Assembly: GCA_030028905.1 (NCBI GenBank)
Contig: JALDYZ010000004.1
Span: 62,001 to 126,000, forward strand
From: Ferirhizobium litorale
Lineage (GTDB): Bacteria > Pseudomonadota > Alphaproteobacteria > Rhizobiales > Rhizobiaceae
Length of the DNA: 64,000 nt
Direction: 5' to 3'
The number at the start of each line of letters is the position of its first letter. Positions within the stretch are counted from its first letter, which is position 1. A program made the position numbers and the translations under genes. Positions 40,339 through 49,686 of this stretch are shown here, piece by piece. The notes below the pieces were generated by a model. The model searched no databases. It was not told the DNA's origin and saw only the letters and a list, made by a program, of their open reading frames with translations.

Positions 40339-41385
40339 TCAGAGGTAATTGAGCAAACTCATGCTCTGGAGCTTCGAGGTCAGCGTGTAGGCAAGCGAGA
40401 GCTGGGTTTCCAGAGTGTTGAGGCGTGTTGCCGCTTCATAGGTATCGACCGATTCCAGGTCACGGATGCCCGTCGTCAGAATGGTCTTCTGCGCTTCGAG
40501 CGAGGTATTCGCCTGCTTCACGCGCGCCTGCGAAATGCCGAGGGTGGTGCGCTCGGCATCGACGCCGGTGATACCCTCGCCAATGTAGGCCAGGGCGGAA
40601 TCGCTGACAGTCTTGCGGGTTTCGTCGCTCAGGCCGAGGCTGAGCAGTTCATAGCCGATCACCGCGCCAAGAGCGAACTTGCGCATGCCTTCCGCATTGG
40701 CGTTGGTCGAGCTCTGCACGACTTCCGTGTTGCTGATCCGGCTCGTCATGTTCTGGTCCGACGCGTTGGACCAGTCGTCCCAGCCCGCGCCCATGAAGGA
40801 CGCTTCAAGGTCCGAAATGAACGTCTGCATCGCCGCAGCGGGTATGTCGGCAGGCGTCGCGTAACCATTGGTCGTCATGAAATCGGCGAAGGCCGTGTCG
40901 AAGGCCGCCTTGGCCGGCGACGCCGGCTCCGCGAGATAGTCGTTGAACGGCATGACGTCGGTATTGATGCCGGCAAAAAGATATTCGCCGGCGAAAGAGG
41001 TGTTGGCCGCCGCAGTGAAGATCGAGATCGCATCGGCAAAGGTCTGCTTGGCAACATCGAGTTCGCTCGCCCCTTCCGAACCGGACAAGGCGATCAATGC
41101 CTCGTTCGCCTTGTTGGCTGCATCCGACATGAGCGTCAGCGCTCCCTGGGAGGCCGACAGCCGCTGGGTCGTCAATGCGTTGGTGCTGATCAGCGATTCC
41201 ATCCGCGCGAGATCGCCCTGGAGGTTGAGCGAACGCGAGGTCTTGACGCCAAGCGCGACACCGACATCCGAAAAGCGTCCGGTCACGCTTTCTTCCCGCA
41301 ACTTCAGCACTTCGGTCTGCGCCCGCGCAATCGTCAGGCGCATCGAATTCTGCAGGGTCAGGTTTGAAACAAATGAGGTTTTCAT
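40339..41385 (-). CDS. flgL: Hook-filament junction protein FlgL
   Basis: HAP3, the second junction protein, 348 aa. The N- and C-terminal helical regions are flagellin-like (VSNLTLQNSMRLTIARAQTE; TRLNTLETQLSLAYTLTSKL), with a central domain bearing FAGEYLFAGINTDVMPFNDY. Start ATG 41385 is 3 bp after the flgK stop. Secreted through the flagellar export system, so no signal peptide is expected. Confidence 0.93.
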   Translation of the reverse strand: MKTSFVSNLTLQNSMRLTIARAQTEVLKLREESVTGRFSDVGVALGVKTSRSLNLQGDLARMESLISTNALTTQRLSASQGALTLMSDAANKANEALIALSGSEGASELDVAKQTFADAISIFTAAANTSFAGEYLFAGINTDVMPFNDYLAEPASPAKAAFDTAFADFMTTNGYATPADIPAAAMQTFISDLEASFMGAGWDDWSNASDQNMTSRISNTEVVQSSTNANAEGMRKFALGAVIGYELLSLGLSDETRKTVSDSALAYIGEGITGVDAERTTLGISQARVKQANTSLEAQKTILTTGIRDLESVDTYEAATRLNTLETQLSLAYTLTSKLQSMSLLNYL

Positions 41386-41388
41386 CGC

Positions 41389-42822
41389 TTAGCTCGCTGC
41401 ATTCAGAAGGGCGGTCATCATCTCGTCGACCGTCGTTACCAGTTTGGCGGTCGCCTTTTGCGAATGCTCGAGATCGAGTAGCAGGGACAGTTCTTCATCC
41501 AGGCTGACCGCAGTGACGCTGTAGAGCGCTTCTTCCGTGCGCGACCACAAGGCCCCCTTGTCTTCGCTTGCCGTGGTTGCCGCGCTGCGCAGTTGCTCCA
41601 CCCAGCCGATCGATGCCGTCGAGTACTCCAGAATGGTCATGGAGGTATCGAGACCGGTCGTGCCGTCGAAGGTCAGGTTCGTGTCGAACTTCCCCAGGTA
41701 GGAGTTCAGCAGCGTGGAATAGCTTGCGTCTCCGTCGGGGTTCTGGGAGGCATTGATGCCGTCCCGTATCAGCATCGGATTGCCGCCCTTGGCGGTGATG
41801 ACATCCGGATTGACGATGATCGCGCCGGCCAGCCCGTTCGTCAAACCGCCGGGAACGACGTTGGATTCGGTGGCACCATCCATCCAGGTGAAGAGGCCCG
41901 GCATGCCGGCGTCCTCGAACATGGTTATCAGGCCGCGCGCGGTCTCGTCGAGCTGCTTCTGGAACGCCGGGGCGACCTCATCGCGCACCTGCAGCAATGC
42001 CGCAATCGTGCCCGAGCCACTGGTATTGCCCCCAACCCCCGGCTCGATCGCGACACCATCGATCCGGACGGAATTCCCGGCGGTCGTAGGGCCATAGGTC
42101 GGCGTCGGCGTGAAGGTCACGGTGCGGGGATTGGTTTCGAACAGCACCGTTCCGTCGCTCGTGTAGAGCACCATGTCATTGTGGGTGCGCGTGTTGCTGC
42201 TGACCCCGACAATTGCCGAGATCTGGGTCAACAGCCTATCCCGCTGGTCGAGCGCGTCGTTGACGTCGGTTCCTGCTGCGGTACCCTGCTTGACCTGGTC
42301 GTTGTAAGTCTTGAATTCGGCCAACAGCCGATTGAGCTCGGTCACCGAGGCGGCGATGTCGGCATCCGCCTCCGCGCGCATCTCCTGGACTGCCTTCGTC
42401 TGGCTGTTCAGGGCGTTCGCCACGTCGACCGCATCTGCCACGACCGTTTCCGCCAGCGAACGCTCGCTCGGCTTGTTGGCGAAGGTTTCGAGGTTGTCCC
42501 GCAGCTTGGTGATGTAGGTAGCAGCCGAAAGCTCGTAGTCATCGCCACCGAAGAACGTCTTCATGCGCTGCAGACCGGCCAGCAGCGTATCCTGGGCGTT
42601 GGACTGGGAAATGCTGAGCAGGTTCTGCTTCTGGAGCGATTCGTTCTGCGCTCGCTGTATCTCGACAACCGTCGCCCCGTTGGCGGCCGTGGCCAGCATG
42701 GCCGCCCGCCGGGCATAGGTCGTGTTGCTCGCATTGGCAATGTTCTTGGATACCACGGCCGTTTGAAGGGCCGTGTTCGAAAAGCTAGACTGGGCAGTCT
42801 TCATTGCCGTTGAGAGCGACAT
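41389..42822 (-). CDS. flgK: Hook-filament junction protein FlgK
   Basis: HAP1, 477 aa, shorter than enterobacterial FlgK (547). The N-terminal helix has the flagellar-protein pattern NTALQTAVVSKNIANASNTT and the C-terminal coiled coil ends with LLDLEHSQKATAKLVTTVDE. The middle is a beta-rich variable domain. ATG 42822 has AGGTAATG upstream. It follows flgE by 38 bp and precedes flgL. Confidence 0.93.
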   Translation of the reverse strand: MSLSTAMKTAQSSFSNTALQTAVVSKNIANASNTTYARRAAMLATAANGATVVEIQRAQNESLQKQNLLSISQSNAQDTLLAGLQRMKTFFGGDDYELSAATYITKLRDNLETFANKPSERSLAETVVADAVDVANALNSQTKAVQEMRAEADADIAASVTELNRLLAEFKTYNDQVKQGTAAGTDVNDALDQRDRLLTQISAIVGVSSNTRTHNDMVLYTSDGTVLFETNPRTVTFTPTPTYGPTTAGNSVRIDGVAIEPGVGGNTSGSGTIAALLQVRDEVAPAFQKQLDETARGLITMFEDAGMPGLFTWMDGATESNVVPGGLTNGLAGAIIVNPDVITAKGGNPMLIRDGINASQNPDGDASYSTLLNSYLGKFDTNLTFDGTTGLDTSMTILEYSTASIGWVEQLRSAATTASEDKGALWSRTEEALYSVTAVSLDEELSLLLDLEHSQKATAKLVTTVDEMMTALLNAAS

Positions 42823-42860
42823 GGCATTACCTATCTTTTACGTAAAATATTCAGTTTGCT

Positions 42861-44081
42861 TTACCGCTTGAGATTGACCAGCGTTTCCATCAGTTCGGAA
42901 CCGGTCTGGAACACCTTGGAGTTTGCAGTGTAGTTGCGCTGGGATTCGATCATGGCCGTCAGTTCCTCGGCGATATCGACGTTGGAGTCCTCCAGCGCGC
43001 CGGAGAGGATGGCGCCGTAGCCGCTGTTGCCGGCATACCCCATCACGATGACGCCGGACTCGTTGCTCTGTGTATAGACGTTACCGGCAAGGGGCTTCAG
43101 CTTGTCGGGGCTCTGCACGTTGGCGAGGGCGATACGGAACTTCGGCTCGAGGTCGCCGTTCTTGTACTTCAGCGAGACGACACCGTCGTCACTGATCTGG
43201 TAGCCAATGACTTCGCTCGGGCCGTTGCCATCGATCTTGCCATTCGAGACCTTAAAGTCGGAGGCCAACTGGGTCGTGCCACCGATGGTGATGTCGAGGG
43301 AGGCGAGGTTTGCACCGTTGATCGTCATCGCTGCTGTGGTGAGCGATGCTGGGTTCGGAGTGAGAAGCTTGCCATCCGCATCGAAGGTCATCGCGGTCGG
43401 GCCGTTCAACACGGTCGTCACCGGCGGCGTCGCATCATCCGTGTAGCTGACAGTCACTGTCCACGCATTGTCCGCCGTTTTCTCGTATTCGAAGTTCAAC
43501 AGGCGCTCGTTGCCCTGGCTGTCATAGGTGACAAGCGAGGTGGACTTCGTGTAACCGACCGCCTCGTTGGACGGAAGGTTGACGTCCAGTGCGCCGCTGG
43601 TCGAACCGCTCGCCGTCAGGGACGCCGACTGGAGGTTGATCGGCGTCAAACCATTGAAGCCGTTGACGACAATCGTGGGATCCTGGGTCGAGGAATACGG
43701 GTAGCCCATCAATGTGAAGCCGGCGGTGTTGCGCAGCGTACCGTCGTCCATCGGCGTGAAGGCGCCGGCGCGGGTCAGGTACTCGACGCCGTCGGCGCCT
43801 TGCACGATGAAGAAGCCGCCGCCGTTGATCGCCAGATCGGTCGCCGAGGTGGTGTAGGTGAAGGTGCCCTGCGACGAGATCGAGTATCGTACGTCGGTGG
43901 TGACGCCGCCGGAATTGTATGCGCCGCCGGTCGAGGGAAGGATGAGAGAGGAAAACTGCGTCGAGGCCTTCTTGTAGCCCGTCGTATTGGCATTGGCGAT
44001 GTTGTCGGCCACGGTGCTCAGGCGGTTTGCCTGGGCGTTCATGCCGGATACGCCCGTTCTCATGGTTCCGTAGAGGCTCAT
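42861..44081 (-). CDS. flgE: Flagellar hook protein FlgE
   Basis: Hook subunit, 406 aa. It has the flagellar rod/hook signature at the N-terminus (RLSTVADNIANANTTGYKKA), a beta-rich middle with two D1/D2-like domains, and the C-terminal SNVDIAEELTAMIESQRNYT motif, ending in LVNLKR. GAGGAA precedes ATG 44081. It begins the hook operon directly after the rem gene, and in S. meliloti this class of genes depends on Rem. Confidence 0.96.
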   Translation of the reverse strand: MSLYGTMRTGVSGMNAQANRLSTVADNIANANTTGYKKASTQFSSLILPSTGGAYNSGGVTTDVRYSISSQGTFTYTTSATDLAINGGGFFIVQGADGVEYLTRAGAFTPMDDGTLRNTAGFTLMGYPYSSTQDPTIVVNGFNGLTPINLQSASLTASGSTSGALDVNLPSNEAVGYTKSTSLVTYDSQGNERLLNFEYEKTADNAWTVTVSYTDDATPPVTTVLNGPTAMTFDADGKLLTPNPASLTTAAMTINGANLASLDITIGGTTQLASDFKVSNGKIDGNGPSEVIGYQISDDGVVSLKYKNGDLEPKFRIALANVQSPDKLKPLAGNVYTQSNESGVIVMGYAGNSGYGAILSGALEDSNVDIAEELTAMIESQRNYTANSKVFQTGSELMETLVNLKR

Positions 44082-44221
44082 GCTAATTCCTCGTTATTCG
44101 AATAATATCACTGAGAGTAAGGGGTGGGCCTTGCGTGAAGCTGTCTGTGAGGCCTGAAAATCCTCAGGGCCGGCTATCGGCAGCCCTGATCGCCCCGCGA
44201 GAGTGGGGCGCACGCTAAAAA

Positions 44222-44893
44222 TCAGCTCCAGTCGATGCAGTAGCCAAGGAAGCGCTTCGAATCCACCGGGTCGAAGCCGAGCTTCTTGCGCAGTTTCTTG
44301 CGCAGCTTGCTGATATGGCTTTCGACGACGTTCTCTTCGACTTCCTCGTCGAAGATGCCGTAGATGGCATTGAAGATCTGGCTCTTGGAAACCCGGCGGC
44401 CGCGGTTGGCGACCAGATATTCGAGGATGCGGCGTTCGCGCCGCGGCAGCGGGAAGACATCGCCGTTGATCTCCGGATCGCGACCGTCGGAAAAGACACG
44501 GATCGGACCGATATCGGTATAGTTGGAGATAGCCTTCAGCCGTCGACGGATCGCGGCAGCACGCGCAAGGATCTCGCGGGGATGAACCGGCTTGCGAACC
44601 ACATCGTCGACGCCGCTGTCGAACAGAGCCAGGGTTTGCTCAAGGGAGGGCTGGTCGCTAACCGCGATGACCGGCGCCATCGAGCGATCCCGAATTGCGC
44701 GCGGCAGGGAAAATGCCTGTTGCCCCTGTCCGAGCAGGAACGCCTCGACCGCGGCAATATCGTTGTCCGCAGCCGTGTTGACCCACTCCTCGAACTCCGA
44801 GGGAGCAAAGCCAGTCGAGGAAATTCCCTCACGCCCAAATAGTGATGTGTAACCATCCTTAACGAGCTCGCGCTCATCAACCACTACGATCAT
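44222..44893 (-). CDS. rem: Rem, OmpR-type activator of flagellar class III genes
   Basis: A 223-aa orphan response regulator. The receiver half (1-120) is degenerate: the first acidic residues are present (VVVDERELV) but the usual phospho-acceptor Asp neighbourhood is not evident. The C-terminal winged helix is OmpR-like ([39 protein letters not shown]). In S. meliloti Rem is made under VisNR control and switches on hook, motor and flagellin genes during exponential growth. GGAGGCGG precedes ATG 44893. It sits between the transglycosylase gene and flgE, as in S. meliloti. Confidence 0.94.
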   Translation of the reverse strand: MIVVVDERELVKDGYTSLFGREGISSTGFAPSEFEEWVNTAADNDIAAVEAFLLGQGQQAFSLPRAIRDRSMAPVIAVSDQPSLEQTLALFDSGVDDVVRKPVHPREILARAAAIRRRLKAISNYTDIGPIRVFSDGRDPEINGDVFPLPRRERRILEYLVANRGRRVSKSQIFNAIYGIFDEEVEENVVESHISKLRKKLRKKLGFDPVDSKRFLGYCIDWS

Positions 44894-45172
44894 TCGTCCG
44901 CCTCCGAATCAGTTGTGGTGCTCTTCGATGACGAATGGGTACGAATCGGCGGAATCTGGCACAACTATGCGAACTGAATGGCGGAAATTAACAATTGATT
45001 AAGATTTTACCGATGATTTGCACTAGATCTTGTGGCTGGCGTTCATTTTTCACACTATTTTTTGGTGAAAAAGTTAACGGGTAATTAATGCCCTCTTGCC
45101 GGTCATTTTTTTCCGCAATGTCGCCACATTCCTCAATCACCCCAAATATGGGGTATTGCAACTCCCGGTAAA
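44894..45172. promoter_or_regulatory. AT-rich upstream region of rem
   Basis: This 279-bp gap is markedly richer in A/T than its surroundings. It contains a perfect 8-bp inverted repeat TTTTTCAC (45046-45053) / GTGAAAAA (45065-45072) and a smaller ACCCC-N6-GGGGT repeat (about 45143-45158). It probably carries the rem promoter and a site for its activator (VisNR in S. meliloti). No gene is supported here. Confidence 0.5.
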
Positions 45173-45754
45173 TCACTTGGCACAAAAGCGCGACGCGTTT
45201 GTGGTCCATTTTCCATAGCCGGTTGCAACCAGATTCGCGATCACACGGCAGACATATTTCTTCTGCGCCGGGTCGTTGTTGGGCCCGGCATGATAGCGCG
45301 CGACCGCCATCGTCCAGGTCTCATGCCGGTCATGCAGGTTGCGCAGGAAGCGCGCTGCGTATTCAACGTTGCGCTTCGGGTTCAGCATTTCCGCAGGCGA
45401 GGAGAAGTTCTCTCCATGGAAGTGGTAGTTGATCTGCATGCAGCCGAGATCGATCAGCTTGGCGCCGCCTTGTCGGGCGAGCTGGAACCTCTGCAAGGCT
45501 TCTTGCGTGGAATTCGCGAAAACCGCCTTGCCCTCGATGTTCAAGGCGTAGGGGGAAAGCGAGCCCTTTCGTCCCGTTTCGGTCAACCCAACGGAATACA
45601 GGATCCCTTCCGGGATCTCGTACTTTGCGGCTGCCGACTGTATCTCGCCTTCGCAATTTCCGGAGGCAGCTGCCGGCTCAGAGATAGACGTGGCCAGGAC
45701 GAGCGCTGCCAGTACCTGAAACCTGACCAGACTGTTTTTCGGTCGCCGTGCCAT
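45173..45754 (-). CDS. SltF-like lytic transglycosylase
   Basis: A 193-aa periplasmic peptidoglycan lyase with signal peptide (about 1-31, SISEPAAASG) and an SLT domain. The catalytic Glu is in SVGLTETG (Glu59), followed by LGCMQINYHFHGENF and YAARFLRNLHDRHETW. It resembles SltF of Rhodobacter sphaeroides, a flagellum-dedicated transglycosylase that binds FlgJ. Since FlgJ here (34666) lacks a hydrolase domain, this protein probably opens the wall for rod passage. ATG 45754 overlaps the motD end by 77 bp in another frame. Confidence 0.85.
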   Translation of the reverse strand: MARRPKNSLVRFQVLAALVLATSISEPAAASGNCEGEIQSAAAKYEIPEGILYSVGLTETGRKGSLSPYALNIEGKAVFANSTQEALQRFQLARQGGAKLIDLGCMQINYHFHGENFSSPAEMLNPKRNVEYAARFLRNLHDRHETWTMAVARYHAGPNNDPAQKKYVCRVIANLVATGYGKWTTNASRFCAK

Positions 45755-47105
45755 CGGTCACCAAGCCCCTGTTGCGTTCCTGTTGCCCTTCCGCCTCACC
45801 ACGTCCGCTGGATCGGTTGCCGCCGTCGCCACCCTGAGACGCCTGCTGGCCGCCAGTTTGCCCCTGGGTGCCCGCCTGGTTGCCAGCCGGGTCCCCCCGG
45901 TCGGCATTGCTGACGGATATCGAGACCTGGTCCACGGCAAAACCCTGCGCCTTCAGGGCCTCGACGATCTTGCGCTGGTCTTCCGACAGCTGGCGATAGG
46001 CGGCGTGGGTCTCCACGGTCAACTCGACGCTGAGTTCGTCGCCCTTGAGGCGCATCGTCGCCGTCACCAGGCCTAGTTCGATCGGATGCATCTGGATTTT
46101 CAACGTGTTGACGACCTTGCCGGTGCTCGACAAAGTGGCCGCATTGCTGAGCGCAGACGACGGTTGCATTGCCGCGCTCCACTCCGGATCGCCTGACAGG
46201 CCTTTGACCACGGCGCTGGAGTTCGAATCCGGCGCTAGACCCAGGAACCGACGCGCGTCAATCACAGTCACCGTATCAGCCTGATCCAGGCCACCGACAC
46301 GGGTCGCAACATCGCGCAGATCCCCCTGCCTGCCGGAGATCGCCATCTGCATCGTTTGGCCGCGGCCGTCGGCGCGCGCAAAACGGAAGGTCCTGGCCAT
46401 ATCCGGATCATTCTGCCCGGTATTCGCAACCGCGGCGTCCTCAGCGCCCGGCAGCGGTGCGTTGGGATCCGCCGCTCGCGCCCGACGGTCGGTCGCCCCT
46501 GCATCGCCGTCCTTGCCCGATCCGCCTGCCGCGCGAGACTGAGCCGCAGCGCTTCCCTCAGCCCCGCTGAGGAGCGTCAGGACGTCCCCCAGGGCGGCGT
46601 CGCCCTTGCCGGAAGGTTTGCCACCGCCGCCATCCTTTGCGCCATCGGACGCGATCGGGTCGTCGGCCTCTTCCGCTCCGGTAACGCCTTTCGCGTCCTG
46701 GCTCCTCGCCGCCGCAATGTCGTCCACCATCGCTTCGGTGCCCTTCTTGGCAGCGCCGGCCTTGGCATTCTTTTCGGGATCATTGGCATGACCGGTCTTT
46801 CCGCCAATCACGTTCTTCCCGGTTTCCGACTTGTCTTTCGACTGCGTCTGCGCAGACAACGAATGCTCCTGCAGCCATCTCGCATGCTTCAGTCGCTGTG
46901 CGAGCGACAATTCCTGTTCGCTGGGCGCTCCCGCAGTGGATTGCTGTTCGCCATTCGAACCCTTGCCCGCGCCTTGCCCGTCGCTCGCACGACTGGCGAG
47001 CGCGTCCTGGAAACCGCTCTCAGTCCCCTCGCCTTTGGGCGAGGTCCTGGAAGAGGATGTTACGTCGGGTCCGGCCCCAGGGCCGACAGCGGATGCGTCC
47101 ATCAT
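45678..47105 (-). CDS. motD: Hook-length control protein FliK/MotD
   Basis: A 475-aa secreted molecular ruler. Long low-complexity N-terminal part (about 1-260; Gly, Ala, Asp and Lys-rich) and a FliK C-terminal domain at about 325-400 (IQMHPIELGLVTATMRLKGD, ELSVELTVETHAAY, LKAQGFAVDQVSISVS), then a Gln/Gly-rich tail. First called MotD in rhizobia, later recognised as FliK. ATG 47105 overlaps the motC stop. The last 77 bp overlap the transglycosylase gene. Confidence 0.92.
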   Translation of the reverse strand: MMDASAVGPGAGPDVTSSSRTSPKGEGTESGFQDALASRASDGQGAGKGSNGEQQSTAGAPSEQELSLAQRLKHARWLQEHSLSAQTQSKDKSETGKNVIGGKTGHANDPEKNAKAGAAKKGTEAMVDDIAAARSQDAKGVTGAEEADDPIASDGAKDGGGGKPSGKGDAALGDVLTLLSGAEGSAAAQSRAAGGSGKDGDAGATDRRARAADPNAPLPGAEDAAVANTGQNDPDMARTFRFARADGRGQTMQMAISGRQGDLRDVATRVGGLDQADTVTVIDARRFLGLAPDSNSSAVVKGLSGDPEWSAAMQPSSALSNAATLSSTGKVVNTLKIQMHPIELGLVTATMRLKGDELSVELTVETHAAYRQLSEDQRKIVEALKAQGFAVDQVSISVSNADRGDPAGNQAGTQGQTGGQQASQGGDGGNRSSGRGEAEGQQERNRGLVTDGTATEKQSGQVSGTGSARPGHVYL

Positions 47106-48385
47106 GGCGAACTGCCTTCCTCATTGAGAAGAGTATCGATTTCGTCCAGCTTGCTCCGGCCGGTGGATATGAATGTCCTAAATTCGGTAACTGCGTGATC
47201 CCCAGTATCGGCGGTTATTGCGCTTGCCGTTTCTCCCGTCATGCCTTCAGCCAGCGGACGAGCGAGCGTCGCAGGTCCGGCCGACTTTTCAGCCTCGAAC
47301 TCTCCGGCATGGTCTGTTTCGGTGAGGTCCGACGGATCAGGCGCGCGAAGTACCTCCTCGGCCACGGCGCGCGCCGCATCGCGCAACGCCCGGTCGCGCT
47401 TGGAAAGAGCTTCCTCGGGAGCATCGATAATGCTGCGCATCGCCGCACCGATCTCCTCAGTCGGGATGTTCGCAAAGCCGCCGTAGAGGGCTGCAAGAGC
47501 AGGCTCCGGCCCGCCTTCCGTACCCGAGAGTGCCTGCGCGCGGATCGAAGCGAGACGTGCAAGGTCCGTCTTTCCCTGGATCGTCGCCTTGCGAGCGATG
47601 CGCAGGTAGACCTCCTTCTGCCTTTCATTGTCCATCGGTGACAGCACCATGACGATGTCGTCCTCCGTCATCTCCCCGAAGTGGTCGACGACCAGATGGA
47701 CGAATAGATCGGCAAATTGGCTGGCATAGGGTGAATGGAGAAACCGGCGTGAATAACGACTGGAGTATTTCAACCCCAAGGGAACATCATTGATGCTCGC
47801 GGCGATGGAAATAGAGCGCCTGAGGGCAGATTCCTCGATAATCGTTCCAGGGGCGCCGAGACGAGCGAGGTCGTAGAACTTCAGCGCACCCTGGCGGTCC
47901 TTCGGCAGGATGGAATTGGCACTGACCAGCGCGAGATAGGGACCAATCTTGGTGTCCTTGTACTCAAGCGCCATATTGCCGAGTGTCTTCGCGACGAGAG
48001 TTCCCTTACCGTTCAAATACTTGCGAAGCACATCGGTCAAGCGATTGTCAAACGTGCCGCCGATATCGCGCGAAGCAAGATAGTCGAGCGTTTCGGGGTT
48101 GCCGCCGCTCATGGCATAGATCAGGGCAGCGTCGACATTGCGTGGGTCGTCGAAGACCGCCGTGTCTGCGGTGCGCAACCGCTCGTCGAAGGTCGCCAAC
48201 AGGTAGCGCTGCATTTCCGCGGCCGAATGGTCGCCAAGGATGACCTGGTCCTGCACGAACTGCAGCGACCGCATCATCTTGTACGGAGCCAGCCCTTCCG
48301 CAGCATGCGTCGCATTCGCCATCGGCACGATCGTACCGATGGCGATTGCCGCAATCACTGTCAGGCTGGTGAGTTTGCGCGCCAT
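47102..48385 (-). CDS. motC: Motor protein MotC (periplasmic)
   Basis: Periplasmic motility protein of 427 aa specific to rhizobia. It has an N-terminal signal (ARKLTSLTVIAAIAIGTIVP, cleavage near THA|AEG about residue 29) and a mainly helical mature part. In S. meliloti MotC binds the periplasmic part of MotB and is needed for rotation, with MotE as its chaperone (57866, this window). ATG 48385 starts 5 bp after the motB stop. Confidence 0.93.
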   Translation of the reverse strand: MARKLTSLTVIAAIAIGTIVPMANATHAAEGLAPYKMMRSLQFVQDQVILGDHSAAEMQRYLLATFDERLRTADTAVFDDPRNVDAALIYAMSGGNPETLDYLASRDIGGTFDNRLTDVLRKYLNGKGTLVAKTLGNMALEYKDTKIGPYLALVSANSILPKDRQGALKFYDLARLGAPGTIIEESALRRSISIAASINDVPLGLKYSSRYSRRFLHSPYASQFADLFVHLVVDHFGEMTEDDIVMVLSPMDNERQKEVYLRIARKATIQGKTDLARLASIRAQALSGTEGGPEPALAALYGGFANIPTEEIGAAMRSIIDAPEEALSKRDRALRDAARAVAEEVLRAPDPSDLTETDHAGEFEAEKSAGPATLARPLAEGMTGETASAITADTGDHAVTEFRTFISTGRSKLDEIDTLLNEEGSSP

Positions 48386-48390
48386 CTTCG

Positions 48391-49686
48391 TCAGCCCTGA
48401 TCCGCCTGCAACAGGATCTCGATGCGGCGGTTGGAATCGTCCAGCGGATTCTCCGGAACCTTCAACCGACGGTCTGCAAAGCCGGAAACCTGGGACACGC
48501 GCTGTTCGTCGAGCCCCCCGCGCACCAGCATGTAGTACGCACTATGGGCGCGCGCGGTGGAAAGGCGCCAGTTGTCGTTCTGACCGCCCTTGAACTGCCT
48601 GCCGTCCGTGTGGCCGCGGATGGCGACCGCCCCCTTGCGGTCGGCGAGAATCTTGCCGACCTTCTCCATTGCCACGACAAGCTCCTTCCGTGGTACGGCA
48701 GACCCGATATTGAACATCGGATCGTTCAACTGGTCGGAAATCGTCACCAACAGGCCACCCTCGGCAGGCGTCACGACAAGGCCTTCAACCAGTTTGCCGG
48801 CAGAGTTTCCGATCGCCCGGCGAATTTCTTCCTTCAATGCCTCTGCCTGCTCGGCCTCAGCGGTCTCTGCGGCGTCCTTCGCCGGCTCTTCGGGACTCTG
48901 CGCCTCAGCCTTCTGCGGAACCTCGACCTTCGCTTCGAGCGTCGCGTCCGGCTTGTCCTGCGACACCTCCGGCTTGCCCGGCGACATCATGGCTACGGCT
49001 TGTTCGGTCTTTTCAGCATCGGACTTGTCGGGAACCGCTTCCGCCGGTGTTTCCGGTGTCGCCGCGGCAGAATCCTCGGCAGCGGCATTGCCGACGTCGG
49101 TGCGGGTCACTTCAACCTGCTGGGTCCAGAAGTCGGGATCGAAGGGATCACGATAGGCCTCGCCACCATCAGCTCCCGTCGCCGGACCGGAATCGCTGGC
49201 GCCGCCTTCGCCCTTGGCACTGACGTTGGCCTGCTGGCCAACCTCCTGCGCGATTTCGGAAAGCACGGCATAGGGGTTCTCGAAATAATCGGCCTCGGAA
49301 TAGTTCGTCTCGTCGCCGGAGGTGGATGTCTGGTCGTCGCCGGTCGCCGCGGAAGCGCCAATCGTCTCGGCTTCCTCCTTCTCCTTCGACTTCTCCTGCT
49401 TCTCGTCGCCCTCGGCGCGGTCGACGGGTTTCTTCAATCCCTTCTGGGTCGGCTTCTCGTCGGACAGCTTGATCGGATTGAAATAGCTCGCGACCGATGC
49501 CTTGGTTTCCTCGTTGGCGGCATTGACCAGCCACATCACCAGGAAGAAGGCCATCATCGCGGTCATGAAGTCGGCGTAGGCAATCTTCCAGACGCCGCCA
49601 TGATGACCTTCATGATCGCCGCCGGAGTGACGCTTGACGATGATGATCTCGTTCCTGCCGTGATGGTGGTTCTCGTTCTCGCTCAT
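48391..49686 (-). CDS. motB: Flagellar stator protein MotB
   Basis: Stator subunit of 431 aa anchoring MotA to peptidoglycan. The N-terminus is His-rich (NENHHHGRNE and GGDHEGHHGG); a single TM follows (KIAYADFMTAMMAFFLVMWL) with the proton-binding Asp39. A long acidic and Pro/Ala-rich linker (about 80-275) leads to the OmpA-like domain (IRGHTDGRQFKG, LSTARAHSAYYMLVRGGLDE). ATG 49686 overlaps the preceding stop as ATGA. The linker is much longer than in E. coli MotB (308 aa total), as in other rhizobia. MotA is not in this window. Confidence 0.95.
   Translation of the reverse strand: MSENENHHHGRNEIIIVKRHSGGDHEGHHGGVWKIAYADFMTAMMAFFLVMWLVNAANEETKASVASYFNPIKLSDEKPTQKGLKKPVDRAEGDEKQEKSKEKEEAETIGASAATGDDQTSTSGDETNYSEADYFENPYAVLSEIAQEVGQQANVSAKGEGGASDSGPATGADGGEAYRDPFDPDFWTQQVEVTRTDVGNAAAEDSAAATPETPAEAVPDKSDAEKTEQAVAMMSPGKPEVSQDKPDATLEAKVEVPQKAEAQSPEEPAKDAAETAEAEQAEALKEEIRRAIGNSAGKLVEGLVVTPAEGGLLVTISDQLNDPMFNIGSAVPRKELVVAMEKVGKILADRKGAVAIRGHTDGRQFKGGQNDNWRLSTARAHSAYYMLVRGGLDEQRVSQVSGFADRRLKVPENPLDDSNRRIEILLQADQG

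Noticed and set aside
44988-45209. 73-aa minus-strand frame upstream of rem
   Set aside because: Lies in the AT-rich regulatory gap and overlaps the transglycosylase end; no ribosome site or family.
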